64,000 bases of DNA from Roseimicrobium gellanilyticum (GCF_003315205.1 NZ_QNRR01000001.1:620001-684000); one strand, 5' to 3'; shown: positions 46,131 through 55,454, counted from the first letter of the stretch. Numbers and translations: made by a program. Notes: a model not told the origin generated them from the sequence alone.

Positions 46131-48044
46131 CTACTTCTCCTCGCGCACGATGGTCGCTGTCTTCGTTGCGGGATCCAGCTTGATGCTCGCTTTCAGTGGC
46201 GTGATCTTGCGGAACTTCTCGGTCGACTCCAGGGCCCAGAATTCAAGAGGCGCATCGGGTGAGGCGAGTTTCACGCGGACCTGCCACGGGTACATCTCCT
46301 TCACGGGCACGTCCTGATAGTTGCCGAATTCATAGTCGAGACCGTAGATGCGCAGCAAGTGCTTGGGCGCATACTGACCAAGGCTGATGACGCGACCTTG
46401 CTGGACGATGAGCACGGCATCCACCGGCTGGCCGACGTTAAAACGGGCAATCCCTTTGAGCTCCAAGGTGCCGTCGTCCAGCAAGCGGGCTTCGGTCACG
46501 TCTGCCTTCTCAAGCGGGAGCGGTTTCTTCTCCCTGGCGAAGTGGCTCAGCTCTGGTGTGCTCAGCGGCTTCGTGCGCAGGAGATTCAGGCTTTGCAGCG
46601 TGTTGATGGCATCCAGCACGTTCCAGTTTTTCTTCACCATGTCGAGAGTCTCGATGCTGATGAGCCCGCGCTGGTCATTGAGATGGGGCATGAAGAGTTG
46701 CAGAACCTGCGCCTGCCGTCGTGCAAGGTGCCACTGATGGGTGAGATGCAGGCCATACTGCCACACGGGAATCTGCGCGGTGCAGAAAGCGGTGAGGGCT
46801 ATCACGCCCGCCGTGCCCACAAAGCTCTGTCCTCCAGTCTTGAGTTCCGGCAGATCATCGGGATGCTTCTCGCGCCAGCGTTCACCCGCGCGACGGAAGA
46901 CGGTGCCGAGCGTCGCGGTGATGGCCAGACCTGCGACGAGCAAGTACTGGCTGGCAGCGAGATAACGTGGTGTGACGGCGCGGTGCTCACCGATGTCCGA
47001 TGCACGCTTGCTCACCAGCAGACCGATGACGACCACGTACAAGGCCAGCGCCATCCAGGGCAGCACCGCCTTCAGGAGGCGCATGCGTAGGGTGAAGGCG
47101 ACCAGCAGTGCAATCCACGCGCAGGTCCACTTGCCGAGCGTCACGGCGGTATCGAGCGGATGATCCACAAAGGGCGTGCGCGCGAACCACGTGCCGAGGA
47201 AGGCGAAGAAGAAGTTCAACGCGGCCTTGAGGCGCCCCCCTTCCAACAGACTGCCGCCCGTTTCGAAGGCATTGTCCCCCGGCTTCAGGTTGTAGGCGTG
47301 GTAGGCCACATTGATGAAGTTCGTGAAGTAGCAACCGATGGTGACGCCGGCGATCACGAGCCACACCGCGGAGAGGATGAGTCGCTGCTTCATGCTGCCG
47401 AGCGCGGGCTGGAAGAGGAACACTCCCAGCATCACCGGCCACACGCCGATGCCGTGCGCGAAGCTGTGCGTGGCCATTTCTGCCAGTACCACGGCACCGG
47501 TGAAGCGCAGCCACACGCCTGTGGTACTGGGTTGCTCTCGAGGCGTCAGCAGCAGCAGGCAGCCCAGCAAGCCTGCCATGGGAATCGCGGCCCACATGGC
47601 AGAACCCCAGAGCAGAATCTGGAAGTGCATGGGGCAGAAGAGCAGCAGATTGAACGCAAACATCAGCGGCCAGCGCCATAGGGAGCCCCCCATGGTGCGC
47701 CCCAGCAGGAACCAGAGCATGACCGCATTTGCTGCGAAGATGAGAAGAGCTGCGTAGTTTTCCCAGCGAAAGTCCCCGCCGCTCAGGTGGGACATGGCAA
47801 TGATCATGAGTCGCGGCACCACGATGCGGTGCTGGATCTGCGGTGCATAGAGGTCGTGCCATGTGAGCGTGCCGTCGTGCCATTTTTGCAGCAGGGGCGC
47901 ATTCTCCCACATGTCCCAGCAGCCTACGTCCACGGCCGTGTTTTTCATCAGGACCGCCGCGTACAGAGCGGGGGAGAAGACCAGAAGAAGGAGCAGCCAG
48001 CGGAGAAAGGGGCTGCGGGGCGTGTGGTCAGTGGCCTGGTTCAT
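46131..48044 (-). CDS. GT-C-like polytopic membrane protein
   Basis: The protein has 637 residues. About ten hydrophobic helices span ~14-420, followed by a soluble C-terminal part (~450-637). The first outer loop has DVGCWDMWENAP and GTLTWHDLYAPQIQHRIVVPR. Acidic residues after helix 1 are typical of GT-C glycosyltransferases that use polyprenyl-phosphate sugars. It shares the GTLT-x-HD then HR-xxx-R pattern with the protein at 50049-52097, so the two are probably distant paralogues. They flank a GtrB-like glycosyltransferase. Donor and acceptor are unknown. Confidence 0.72.
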   Translation of the reverse strand: MNQATDHTPRSPFLRWLLLLLVFSPALYAAVLMKNTAVDVGCWDMWENAPLLQKWHDGTLTWHDLYAPQIQHRIVVPRLMIIAMSHLSGGDFRWENYAALLIFAANAVMLWFLLGRTMGGSLWRWPLMFAFNLLLFCPMHFQILLWGSAMWAAIPMAGLLGCLLLLTPREQPSTTGVWLRFTGAVVLAEMATHSFAHGIGVWPVMLGVFLFQPALGSMKQRLILSAVWLVIAGVTIGCYFTNFINVAYHAYNLKPGDNAFETGGSLLEGGRLKAALNFFFAFLGTWFARTPFVDHPLDTAVTLGKWTCAWIALLVAFTLRMRLLKAVLPWMALALYVVVIGLLVSKRASDIGEHRAVTPRYLAASQYLLVAGLAITATLGTVFRRAGERWREKHPDDLPELKTGGQSFVGTAGVIALTAFCTAQIPVWQYGLHLTHQWHLARRQAQVLQLFMPHLNDQRGLISIETLDMVKKNWNVLDAINTLQSLNLLRTKPLSTPELSHFAREKKPLPLEKADVTEARLLDDGTLELKGIARFNVGQPVDAVLIVQQGRVISLGQYAPKHLLRIYGLDYEFGNYQDVPVKEMYPWQVRVKLASPDAPLEFWALESTEKFRKITPLKASIKLDPATKTATIVREEK

Positions 48045-48361
48045 GGAAGGGTGCCGGGACCGAGTATTAGCATCAGGTGGGGCACTGGCACGAATCTTTT
48101 GCCATGTCTTGGTCAGCTTGACGGGCGGGCATTGTCCCGTAGAATCCCGGACCCTGCTCCAATTTTTATGGTGAAAAATTTCTTCCCGTTCCGGCCATGG
48201 GTTGCTGCTGGATGGAAGTTAGGATGCAGAGAGGGGATGCGAAAGGTCACACGCCTCAGTGGAGACCCGAGAGCGGATGCGACTGCCGGTGATGGGTTCC
48301 TCCTTCTCCCGAGCGAGCGCCACTTGCATCCCTCGCACCTTGCCTGACTTTGCCCCAGCTC
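48045..48361. other. Divergent intergenic region without a recognised gene
   Basis: These 317 bases separate the GT-C-like gene (minus) from the glycosyltransferase gene (plus) and should hold both promoters. No tRNA, small ORF with coding character or convincing hairpin was seen. Confidence 0.5.
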
Positions 48362-49345
48362 ATGAGCGTCGCTTCCAGCCTTCCCAAACTCTGCGTCGTC
48401 ATTCCCTGCTACAATGAGGAGGAGTCCATCCCTGTGCTTGTGGAGAAACTCACGCCGGTGCTGGAGAGGGAAACAGGCGGTTCCTGGCAGATTCTCTTTG
48501 TGGATGATGGCAGCCGCGACACCACGGCACAGCTCATTTGGGACCTGCATGCAAAAGATCCTCGCTATCAGGGCGTGCGCCTGAGCCGGAACTTTGGCCA
48601 CCAGCCCGCGGTGTGGACCGGCATCCAGCATGCGCTCGGCGAGTGCATTGGTGTCATTGACTGTGACCTGCAGGATCCTCCGGAAGTGCTGATGGAGCTC
48701 TACCGCAAGGTGGCCAACGAAGGCTTTGATGTGGTCTCCGGCGTGCGCGGCAAGCGTGAAGAGTGCCCGTGGTGGCTACAGCTTGCCTACCGCACGTTTT
48801 ACCGGGTGATGAACTGGCTCGCCGAACATGACTACACCCTGGACAGCGGTGACTTCTGCGTGGTGAACCGCCGTGCACACGAGGCCCTCAAGCGGTTGGG
48901 TGAATCGGCCCCGGTGCATCGCGGCCTGCGCTCATGGGTCGGCTTCAAGCAGACCACCGTGAGTTACCAGCGACCGCCGCGCCTGCACGGCCAGAGCAAG
49001 TACAACCTGCGCCGGCTCACCGTGCTGGCCATGAACAATCTGGTGAACTTCAGCACGGCGCCGCTGCGGCTCGCGACCTTTGTGGGGCTGTTCATGGGAG
49101 TGCTCACGCTTCTCGCTGCGGGGCTCTTCCTGCTGAACCGCCTTGTGCCCTCCTTCTCCATTTTCGGGTATTACGTCGGTCAGAATGCAGGTACGGCGAC
49201 TCTCGTGCTGTACCTGTCCTTCATCGCGAGTGCCCTGTTCTTCTGCATCGGCATCCTTGGGGAATACCTCGCGGTGGTGGTCAAGGAGGTGAAAAAGCGA
49301 CCGGTGACGGTGGTGGCAGAGGTGACGGAACAGGAGCGAGGGTAG
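48362..49345 (+). CDS. GtrB/DPM1-type polyprenyl-phosphate glycosyltransferase
   Basis: The protein has 327 residues from the ATG at 48362; an in-frame TTG at 48350 is less likely. The GT-A fold is clear: VVIPCYNEEESIP (12-24), VDDGSRDTT, GVIDCDLQDPPE with the metal-binding DxD. Two C-terminal helices (~235-300) anchor it in the inner membrane, as in GtrB and DPM1-like enzymes. These load glucose or another sugar onto undecaprenyl phosphate. In O-antigen modification systems a GtrA flippase and a GT-C transferase complete the set; here two GT-C-like proteins flank it and no gtrA is seen. Confidence 0.92.
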   Translation: MSVASSLPKLCVVIPCYNEEESIPVLVEKLTPVLERETGGSWQILFVDDGSRDTTAQLIWDLHAKDPRYQGVRLSRNFGHQPAVWTGIQHALGECIGVIDCDLQDPPEVLMELYRKVANEGFDVVSGVRGKREECPWWLQLAYRTFYRVMNWLAEHDYTLDSGDFCVVNRRAHEALKRLGESAPVHRGLRSWVGFKQTTVSYQRPPRLHGQSKYNLRRLTVLAMNNLVNFSTAPLRLATFVGLFMGVLTLLAAGLFLLNRLVPSFSIFGYYVGQNAGTATLVLYLSFIASALFFCIGILGEYLAVVVKEVKKRPVTVVAEVTEQERG

Positions 49346-49358
49346 GGGTGCATCACAT

Positions 49359-49911
49359 GTGACTGCCGTGAACCACGAAGAACGCCTTCAAACTGGTTGG
49401 ATCACATGGACTCTTGGCCTGCTGGCCGTCCCGCTGCTGTACCTATTGAGTGTTCCTCCCGTGACGCTGATGACAGCTGTGAGGTTTAGTGGTGTCCTCG
49501 TCCCTTCGGGCATGGGGATGATGTATCGGATGCCGGATCAGTGGCTTCGAGAGAACACACCTCTGCGGGGCCTGTTATTGAGGCTTGCTCAATAGACTGA
49601 CGTTGGGTGGAATGTTCTGCCTTCCTGAAGACCGAAGGTCTGCGATATGCCAGCCCAGGGCAACGCCCTGGGATAAGTGGCAAATGAACAGAGCCCTGAA
49701 AGGGCGAAATATGGGCGCACCTCAGGCGGGCGCTCTGTCACGCCCTTTCAGGGCTTGGATGTCTGGGCCGTTTTCCCAGGGCGTTGCCCTGGGCTGGCAA
49801 ATCTCAGACCTTCGGCCTGGAACTGCCTCGCGGATGTGCATTCAAAGTCAGTCTATTGCACAAGGCTCAATAGAAAGGTACTTCGACCTCTGGTGGGACT
49901 TGGCTGACTAG
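49359..49911 (+). pseudogene. Small membrane protein gene interrupted by an inverted-repeat element
   Basis: From the GTG at 49359 a 78-residue protein reads through a membrane helix (ITWTLGLLAVPLLYLLSVPPVTL) and WLRENTPLRG, then stops within three residues of the repeat element at 49590. On the far side a short frame reads GSIERYFDLWWDLAD and a TAG at 49911, which looks like the natural C terminus. Rejoined, they would form a ~85-90 residue small membrane protein. The truncated form may still be made. The reconstruction is an inference from the two half-frames. Confidence 0.55.
49590..49858. repeat. Long nested inverted-repeat element (non-coding, PVC-type)
   Basis: Ends carry the 12-bp terminal inverted repeat CAATAGACTGAC (49590-49601) / GTCAGTCTATTG (49847-49858). 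Inside are CCGAAGGTCTG / CAGACCTTCGG, a perfect 24-bp pair around CAGGGCAACGCCCTGGG, and a perfect 15-bp pair AGCCCTGAAAGGGCG / CGCCCTTTCAGGGCT. The whole can fold into one long hairpin. No transposase is encoded, so it is non-autonomous. Similar CAGGGCAACGCCCTGGG elements are, from memory, common in PVC genomes. Confidence 0.8.
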
Positions 49912-50048
49912 GCATTTTTTCCAGAAAGGGTCTTCCGTGCGGCAATCCAGATTCCCTTGCTCCACGCCTCCCCACGTGCTTAGTGCGCCGTCCTGCCCCC
50001 CGCTGCTGCTGAGGGCTGTGGCCTTTGCGTTATGCTGATTACTTCCCG

Positions 50049-52097
50049 ATGAACAACCTCAAGGACTCCTTCCCCCGGGTCTGGCCGGTGCTTCGTCTTG
50101 TCCTCCAGTGGTCGCTGGTGCTGCTTCCTGCGGTCGGGCTGTTTCTGCTCATTCGTGAGTTCGGGGTGAACATTCCTTTCCTTGATGACTGGATGTACAT
50201 CTCCATGTTTGAGAAGGAACGCGCAGGAACGCTGACCCTGCACGACTTCTTCATGGTGCAGATGGAGCATCGCATGGCCTTTGTGCGGGCGATGATGCTC
50301 GTATTTTACAAGGTCTTCCCGGGGAACTGGACGATTCACATGTTCTTTTCCTGGCTCCTGCTGGCACTCACCTATGTGAATGTGGGGCTGCTGCTGAAGA
50401 AGACGACCGGTCAGTCCTTCCGCGTCTGGTGGCCGCTGCTGGTGCTGGCGGGACTCACCATCTTTTGTCCGGTACAGTACCGCGTGGTGCTGTGGAGCAT
50501 GATGTTTCAAGTTGCAGCGTTGGGCTTCTTCCTGAGTGGAGCGTTGCTGGCAATCATGAGCGGACTGCCGCTGTGGCTGCGGTGGATCATCGGCATTGTG
50601 TGCGCGAGCCTGGCCACGCAGTGTTTTGCCTCAGGCATTCTGGTCTGGCTGCTGCCGCTGCCACTTGTGTGGTTCACCCCGGCGGTGAGAGGACTGCAGG
50701 CGCGCATCATTTTCACCACGCTCTGGCTGGCTGTCTTCGCGGTGACCATGCAGCTCTACTTCACCAACCTGGTGAATGAAGTGGAACCCATGTTCGCCTA
50801 CAAGCAGGGCGAAGAGGAGACGATGCGCAAAGATGTGGGAGGTATGATCAAGGATCCCGGCCGTACGGGCTCCTATGTCTTCCGTTTCCTGGGAAATCAC
50901 CTCAGTCGTGGCTCCAGTTTCTCCATGATGGATGTCAGCCTCGTCATCGGGGGCGTGTCCTTTGCGCTGTATGTGGTGGCTTTTGGTTACCTGCTGGGGC
51001 ATTGGCGGCGTGAGGAATTGCGGGCGCAGCTTGGTCCCTGGCTGGTGTTTGGCGCGTACTCGATTGGCACGGGTGTGCTGGTGGCCATGGGACGCAGTTG
51101 GGCTTCCAGCACGGGGGACAACGCCATTGCGCCCCGCTATGTGATTCATGCGGTGCCATTGACGGTGGCCCTGATCGCGCTGGTGTGGATCATCGCGCAG
51201 GACGTCATCGCCCGCAGGCCGGAGATGAAAGTTGGCGCGAGGCGCTTCATCCTCCAGAGCGGGATGGCCCTGCTGGCGGTACTGATTCTCTCTTGGGCTC
51301 AGGGCTGGAGGTTGATGGACATGTGGCACTCGTCACGACTGCGCGGCGCGGTGAACACGCGCTTCTACAACGTGCTCTACCAGGTGGAGGACATGGTGCC
51401 GGCAAATCGTGATCATGCCCGCCGCGCGGAAAAAATGGGCCTGCTGAATCCTCCAATGCTGAAGGATCGCATGCTCTCCAACTTCCGCCTGCAGCCTTCA
51501 CTGCTCAGCTCGAATACCGCGAATTTCCGCTCCATGAAGCTCAGTCTGGAGGAAGTGAAGAAGGGTCGGGAAAAGGATGATGCGGAATCACCCGATACAG
51601 GAGCCACGATCGAGGCGAACGCTGAGGCGCAGCAGCAGTGGGTGGCTCAGGTAGAGGGCTTCGCTTGCTTGCGGGGGCGCAATCGTGTCGCGGATGGTGT
51701 TTTCTTCACCCGGCGTGTCCCAGAGACAGGCGCCTGGGAGATCTTCCACGTCGTGCAGGTGAGCGGCATGCCGCTGTACCTTTTTGACATGCTGAACAAG
51801 GACACCCAGTTCGTCCATGTCCCGAGCGGGCACATTGCGCAGGATGGCCTCGCGGGGTTCACCGGCACGTTTGTCATGACCCAGCTCCCTCCCGGCGTGC
51901 ATGACATCATGGCGTGGGCCTACGACGCCCATGAGGACAGCGTGTATCCCATGGCCCCGTTCTACCAACTCGACAACCGGGGCCCGACTCCACGGGTGAA
52001 ACGCCTCGGTGTGGACCCGGCCTCAGTGCACATCAGCAAGTTTCTCAAAAAGAAGCAACCTGCGGAAAAAGGGGACACGAAAGCGGCCGCAGAGTAG
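50049..52097 (+). CDS. GT-C-like polytopic membrane protein (second paralogue)
   Basis: The protein has 682 residues from the ATG at 50049. Helix 1 (LRLVLQWSLVLLPAVGLFLLI) is followed by an outer loop with FLDDWMY and GTLTLHDFFMVQMEHRMAFVR, the same GTLT-x-HD / HR pattern as in the 46131-48044 protein. About nine more helices follow, then a soluble C-terminal domain (~440-670) and a Lys-rich end. An acidic DDW after helix 1 fits GT-C transferases using lipid-linked sugars. Together with the GtrB-like enzyme it could decorate a surface glycan (inference). Confidence 0.72.
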   Translation: MNNLKDSFPRVWPVLRLVLQWSLVLLPAVGLFLLIREFGVNIPFLDDWMYISMFEKERAGTLTLHDFFMVQMEHRMAFVRAMMLVFYKVFPGNWTIHMFFSWLLLALTYVNVGLLLKKTTGQSFRVWWPLLVLAGLTIFCPVQYRVVLWSMMFQVAALGFFLSGALLAIMSGLPLWLRWIIGIVCASLATQCFASGILVWLLPLPLVWFTPAVRGLQARIIFTTLWLAVFAVTMQLYFTNLVNEVEPMFAYKQGEEETMRKDVGGMIKDPGRTGSYVFRFLGNHLSRGSSFSMMDVSLVIGGVSFALYVVAFGYLLGHWRREELRAQLGPWLVFGAYSIGTGVLVAMGRSWASSTGDNAIAPRYVIHAVPLTVALIALVWIIAQDVIARRPEMKVGARRFILQSGMALLAVLILSWAQGWRLMDMWHSSRLRGAVNTRFYNVLYQVEDMVPANRDHARRAEKMGLLNPPMLKDRMLSNFRLQPSLLSSNTANFRSMKLSLEEVKKGREKDDAESPDTGATIEANAEAQQQWVAQVEGFACLRGRNRVADGVFFTRRVPETGAWEIFHVVQVSGMPLYLFDMLNKDTQFVHVPSGHIAQDGLAGFTGTFVMTQLPPGVHDIMAWAYDAHEDSVYPMAPFYQLDNRGPTPRVKRLGVDPASVHISKFLKKKQPAEKGDTKAAAE

Positions 52098-52286
52098 GGC
52101 ACGGCCCAAAGGTAGGACCTCAAGGAGGGATGCGTACACTTGCCCAGAGGTTAGCGAGGCCAGCCGATTTTTCCTCCCCAAAGCATGAAGCTTTCTTTAC
52201 AAATCCAGGGGCTGGACGATGTGGCTCGGTAAAAGCATCAGGGTGAGCCAATGAATTGGGTTGAGTTTTTCGCGAGTAAGGGTATT

Positions 52287-52294
52287 GCCTAGGC
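52287..52294. promoter_or_regulatory. GCCTAGGC palindrome before glycerate kinase gene
   Basis: An 8-bp palindrome with the CCTAGG core lies 26-33 bp before the start codon, closer than the other members of the set. The rest of the 222-bp gap shows no recognised feature. Confidence 0.2.
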
Positions 52295-52319
52295 CGCCTT
52301 TCCCCACCTTTCTGCTGGC

Positions 52320-53444
52320 ATGCGTATTCTGCTCGCCCTCGACAAATTCAAAGGCTCACTCACAGCCAAGCAGGCAGCCGAAGCGGTGACGCGCGGTCTG
52401 AAGCGTGGTGGCGTGCAGGCAGACATTGAAGTTTGCCCGATTGCCGACGGCGGTGAGGGCTTCACGGAATCTGTGCTCACGGCGCTGGGTGGGCAGTGGC
52501 AGGAGGCTCCGGCGCATGATGCCCAAGGGCGTCCCGTGATGGCGCGGTACGGGCTTATCCATCACGACGACCATCTTGAGGCCATCATGGAGATGAGCGC
52601 CGCTTCTGGTCTGGCGCTGGTGAGCGACCTTTCTCTGGATCCTGCTACCGCGAGCACGGCTGGCACGGGTGAAATGATGCTCCACGCCATGCAGCAGGGG
52701 GCTCAGCGAATTCTGATTGGGATCGGCGGCAGCGCTACCAATGACGGGGGCACGGGCATGGCATCAGTGCTGGGCTGTCAGTTTCTGGGTGACAATGAGC
52801 AGCCAGTGGGTCGGCTCCCGGCGGATCTGGACAAAGTCCGCCGCATTGCCAAGGAGCGCATGCTGAACTGCGAGGTCGTGGTGGCTTGCGATGTGTGTAA
52901 TCCGCTGCTGGGGGAACATGGCTGTACCCGCGTGTACGGGCCCCAGAAGGGCGTGAAGGACGTGGCCTTCTTCGAGGGGCGCATGCAGCGCCTGGCGGAC
53001 ATGGTCACACGTGACTTGGGCTGCGACCATCGGAACAATCCGGGTGCTGGCGCCGCCGGTGGGCTGGGCTTCGGCCTCATGAGCTTCTGCGGTGCGCAGC
53101 TGAAGTGCGGATTCGACCTCGTGGCGGATGTCACCGGCCTGCTCGAGCGCGTCAAGCGGGCGGATCTGGTGATCACCGGCGAGGGCAAGCTGGATGCCCA
53201 GACCCTGCATGGCAAGGGACCCATGGGGGTGGCCGAGATGGCTCGTGACGCCGGAAAGCCGGTCATCGGCATCGGCGGCATCATTGACGCGAGCGATGAG
53301 CTACGCAGCCGCTTCCAGGCGCTCTGGCAGGTGAAGCCGGAGGCCATGGGCATCCCCGAGGCGGTGTCCCGGGCTGCGGAACTGTTGGAGGAAACCGTGG
53401 TGCAGCACAGTGGCGAGATTCTCCATCTCGCAGGCAAGGCGTAA
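52320..53444 (+). CDS. glxK: Glycerate kinase (GlxK type)
   Basis: The protein has 374 residues, the usual size for this family. Typical segments are ALDKFKGSLTAKQAAEAV (6-23), CPIADGGEGFTES, IGIGGSATNDGGTGM, CDVCNPLLGEHGCTRVYGPQKG and GEGKLDAQTLHGKGPMGVA. It phosphorylates glycerate, giving 2- or 3-phosphoglycerate for central metabolism. No glyoxylate or glucarate pathway genes are adjacent. It is followed 63 bp later by fabD on the same strand. Confidence 0.93.
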   Translation: MRILLALDKFKGSLTAKQAAEAVTRGLKRGGVQADIEVCPIADGGEGFTESVLTALGGQWQEAPAHDAQGRPVMARYGLIHHDDHLEAIMEMSAASGLALVSDLSLDPATASTAGTGEMMLHAMQQGAQRILIGIGGSATNDGGTGMASVLGCQFLGDNEQPVGRLPADLDKVRRIAKERMLNCEVVVACDVCNPLLGEHGCTRVYGPQKGVKDVAFFEGRMQRLADMVTRDLGCDHRNNPGAGAAGGLGFGLMSFCGAQLKCGFDLVADVTGLLERVKRADLVITGEGKLDAQTLHGKGPMGVAEMARDAGKPVIGIGGIIDASDELRSRFQALWQVKPEAMGIPEAVSRAAELLEETVVQHSGEILHLAGKA

Positions 53445-53507
53445 CGCTGGATGCGGAATCCACTTTTATTTGCACCCGGCCCGGCAAGAGGCTAGAGCCA
53501 GCGGTCT

Positions 53508-54440
53508 ATGAGCAAGAAAGTCGTGTTGTTGTTTGCCGGCCAGGGCGCGCAGAAGGTGGGCATGGGCCAGGATCTCGCCGGCGCCTATCCGAAGGTGAAG
53601 GCGATGTTTGACCGCGCCAATGAAGTGCTCGGCTTCAACCTCACGGACACGATGTTCAACGGACCGATTGAGGAGCTCACGCGCACCTCGCGCTGCCAGC
53701 CTGCCCTGTATGTTCATGGTCTTGCTGTTTTGGAAGCGCTGAAGGAGCGTGTGCCCTCCCTGGAGATCGCCGCATGCGCCGGCCTTTCGCTCGGTGAGTT
53801 CACCGCGCATGCTGCGGGCGGCACGTTTGATTTTGAAACCGGTCTCAATCTGGTGTTCCAGCGAGGCAGCTTCATGGAGGAAGCCTGCGAAGAGACCAAG
53901 GGCAGCATGGCTGCTCTCATCGGTGGGGAAGAGTCCGCTGTGCGTGAACTCGCCGCCGAATGCAATGTGGATGTGGCCAATCTCAACGCGCCCGGGCAGA
54001 TCGTTTTGAGCGGCAGCATTGAAGGCATCAAGCAAGCGGTGGCGAAGGCGAAAGAAAAGGGCATCCGCAAGGCGGTGGAGCTCACCGTGGCCGGCGCCTA
54101 TCACAGCCGCCTCATGAAGTCCGCGCAGGACAAGCTGGCCGCTGTACTGCAGACGACGCCGGTGCAGATGCCGAAGGTGCCGGTCATCAGCAACTACGAA
54201 GCAGATGCGGTGACGAGCGAGATGGTGATCAAGAATACGCTGGAGCGTCAGGTCACCGGATCCGTGCGCTGGTCCGAGTCCATGCAGCTTCTCCTGAAGG
54301 ATGGGAATGATTTGTTCCTGGAACTCGGACCCGGGGGCGTGCTCGCGGGCTTGATGGGACGCATTCAAAAGGGCACGAAGGTGCTGACGATTGAAGACAC
54401 CGCGAGCCTGGATGCGGCGGTGGCGGAGTTGGGGGCGTAA
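53508..54440 (+). CDS. fabD: Malonyl-CoA:ACP transacylase
   Basis: The protein has 310 residues. LLFAGQGAQKVGMG (7-20) and CAGLSLGEFTAHA with nucleophile S94 are diagnostic; the catalytic His is expected in GAYHSRLM, and GPGGVLAGLMGR closes the fold. It moves malonyl groups from CoA to acyl carrier protein for fatty acid synthesis. Unlike in many genomes, no acpP, fabH or fabG genes are next to it here. Confidence 0.95.
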   Translation: MSKKVVLLFAGQGAQKVGMGQDLAGAYPKVKAMFDRANEVLGFNLTDTMFNGPIEELTRTSRCQPALYVHGLAVLEALKERVPSLEIAACAGLSLGEFTAHAAGGTFDFETGLNLVFQRGSFMEEACEETKGSMAALIGGEESAVRELAAECNVDVANLNAPGQIVLSGSIEGIKQAVAKAKEKGIRKAVELTVAGAYHSRLMKSAQDKLAAVLQTTPVQMPKVPVISNYEADAVTSEMVIKNTLERQVTGSVRWSESMQLLLKDGNDLFLELGPGGVLAGLMGRIQKGTKVLTIEDTASLDAAVAELGA

Positions 54441-54532
54441 TACGTACACCTGAGGCCAGGACGCGCTGGCGGCTTCAATGGCATGCTGGATTGGGATTGC
54501 CGTGCATGACGCAATCCCGTAGATTTTTGTCC

Positions 54533-54940
54533 ATGCAGGCGGCTCACAGCGTGGCTCCAGTATCAGGCTCACATCCCATGGGCGTTCTGTGGGTGCTGCT
54601 CTGGGTGTTGTACAACGTGGTGATTTGCTGCATCGGATGGTCCTGCTGGGAGGGGGCTTCGTTCATCAAGCCTGCCAGCATGATGATCAAATTGGAGCCG
54701 TGGGAGTGGTGGATGAAGGTGATTGAAGTCTGGGGGCTGGCAAATGCAGGCTTCGCGCTAGGACCGCTGTTGGAGTCGATTCGGCCCCGCCAACATGTCA
54801 TCGTGCAGTGGATTCTGGGACTCTTTTTCTTCCTGGTACTTTACGTGTCTCTACCCCTGCTTGCCACTTGGGCCATGAAGCTCAAGACATGTTACTACAC
54901 AGCTGGGCAATCCGTCCCCTCATGGGGAAACTTTCATTGA
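54533..54940 (+). CDS. Small membrane protein, first copy of a tandem pair
   Basis: The protein has 135 residues from the ATG at 54533. Helices are visible at ~14-35 (VLWVLLWVLYNVVICCIGW), ~65-85 and ~95-120. The core LEPWEWWMKVIEVWGLANAGFALGPLLE is nearly the same in the next gene. An earlier ATG at 54506 is in frame here, but the matching ATG of the second copy is out of frame because of an indel, so the later start is preferred. No known family. Confidence 0.65.
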   Translation: MQAAHSVAPVSGSHPMGVLWVLLWVLYNVVICCIGWSCWEGASFIKPASMMIKLEPWEWWMKVIEVWGLANAGFALGPLLESIRPRQHVIVQWILGLFFFLVLYVSLPLLATWAMKLKTCYYTAGQSVPSWGNFH

Positions 54941-54992
54941 CCAAACAAACATTGTGATTGTCGTGCATGACGCAATCCCATAGGTTTTGTGC

Positions 54993-55454
54993 ATGCAAGC
55001 GGCGCTCAGCGTATCACCTGTGGCCGCCCCACGGCGCGTGGTCGTCCCTTGGGCCCTGCTTTGGGCGCTGTACAATGTGGTGATTTGTGGCGTGGGATGG
55101 GTCTTCTGGGAGATGGAGTCTTACAACAAAGATCCCAGCCACATGACCAGGGTGGAGCCGTGGGAATGGTGGATGCTGGTGATTGAGGCGTGGGGACTGG
55201 CGAATGCCTGTTTCGCAGTCGGACCCTTGCTGGAGCTGATTCAGCTTCGATGGTACCGGCGTACTGCGGCGACGAAGGCGCTCTTTTTCTTCCTGACACT
55301 GTTCGTGTCCGTCGTCGTCGTTGGCGATTGGGCCATTCGCTTCAAAAACGACTATCTCATCAATGGGGAACCCAACGCATGGGAGGAATTTTGGCGCTCT
55401 CGGGGGGATAACTCCCGCGATACGCCTGGCCATGACAAGCGGCCGCAATATTGA
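54993..55454 (+). CDS. Small membrane protein, second copy of a tandem pair
   Basis: The protein has 153 residues from the ATG at 54993. It shares LWxLYNVVIC, VEPWEWWMLVIEAWGLANACFAVGPLLE and the third helix with the preceding gene but has a longer, charged C terminus (NAWEEFWRSRGDNSRDTPGHD). About 50 bases upstream of the start are also nearly identical to those before the first copy, so gene and leader were duplicated together. Function unknown. Confidence 0.65.
   Translation: MQAALSVSPVAAPRRVVVPWALLWALYNVVICGVGWVFWEMESYNKDPSHMTRVEPWEWWMLVIEAWGLANACFAVGPLLELIQLRWYRRTAATKALFFFLTLFVSVVVVGDWAIRFKNDYLINGEPNAWEEFWRSRGDNSRDTPGHDKRPQY

Noticed and set aside
48070-48120. Possible sigma-54 promoter (TGGCAC ... 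TTTTGCC)
   Set aside because: The spacing between the GG and GC elements is 12, not the required 10.
52186-52210. Short ORF (about 15 codons) before glycerate kinase, possible leader peptide
   Set aside because: No regulatory codons, no attenuator hairpin and no ribosome binding site stand out.
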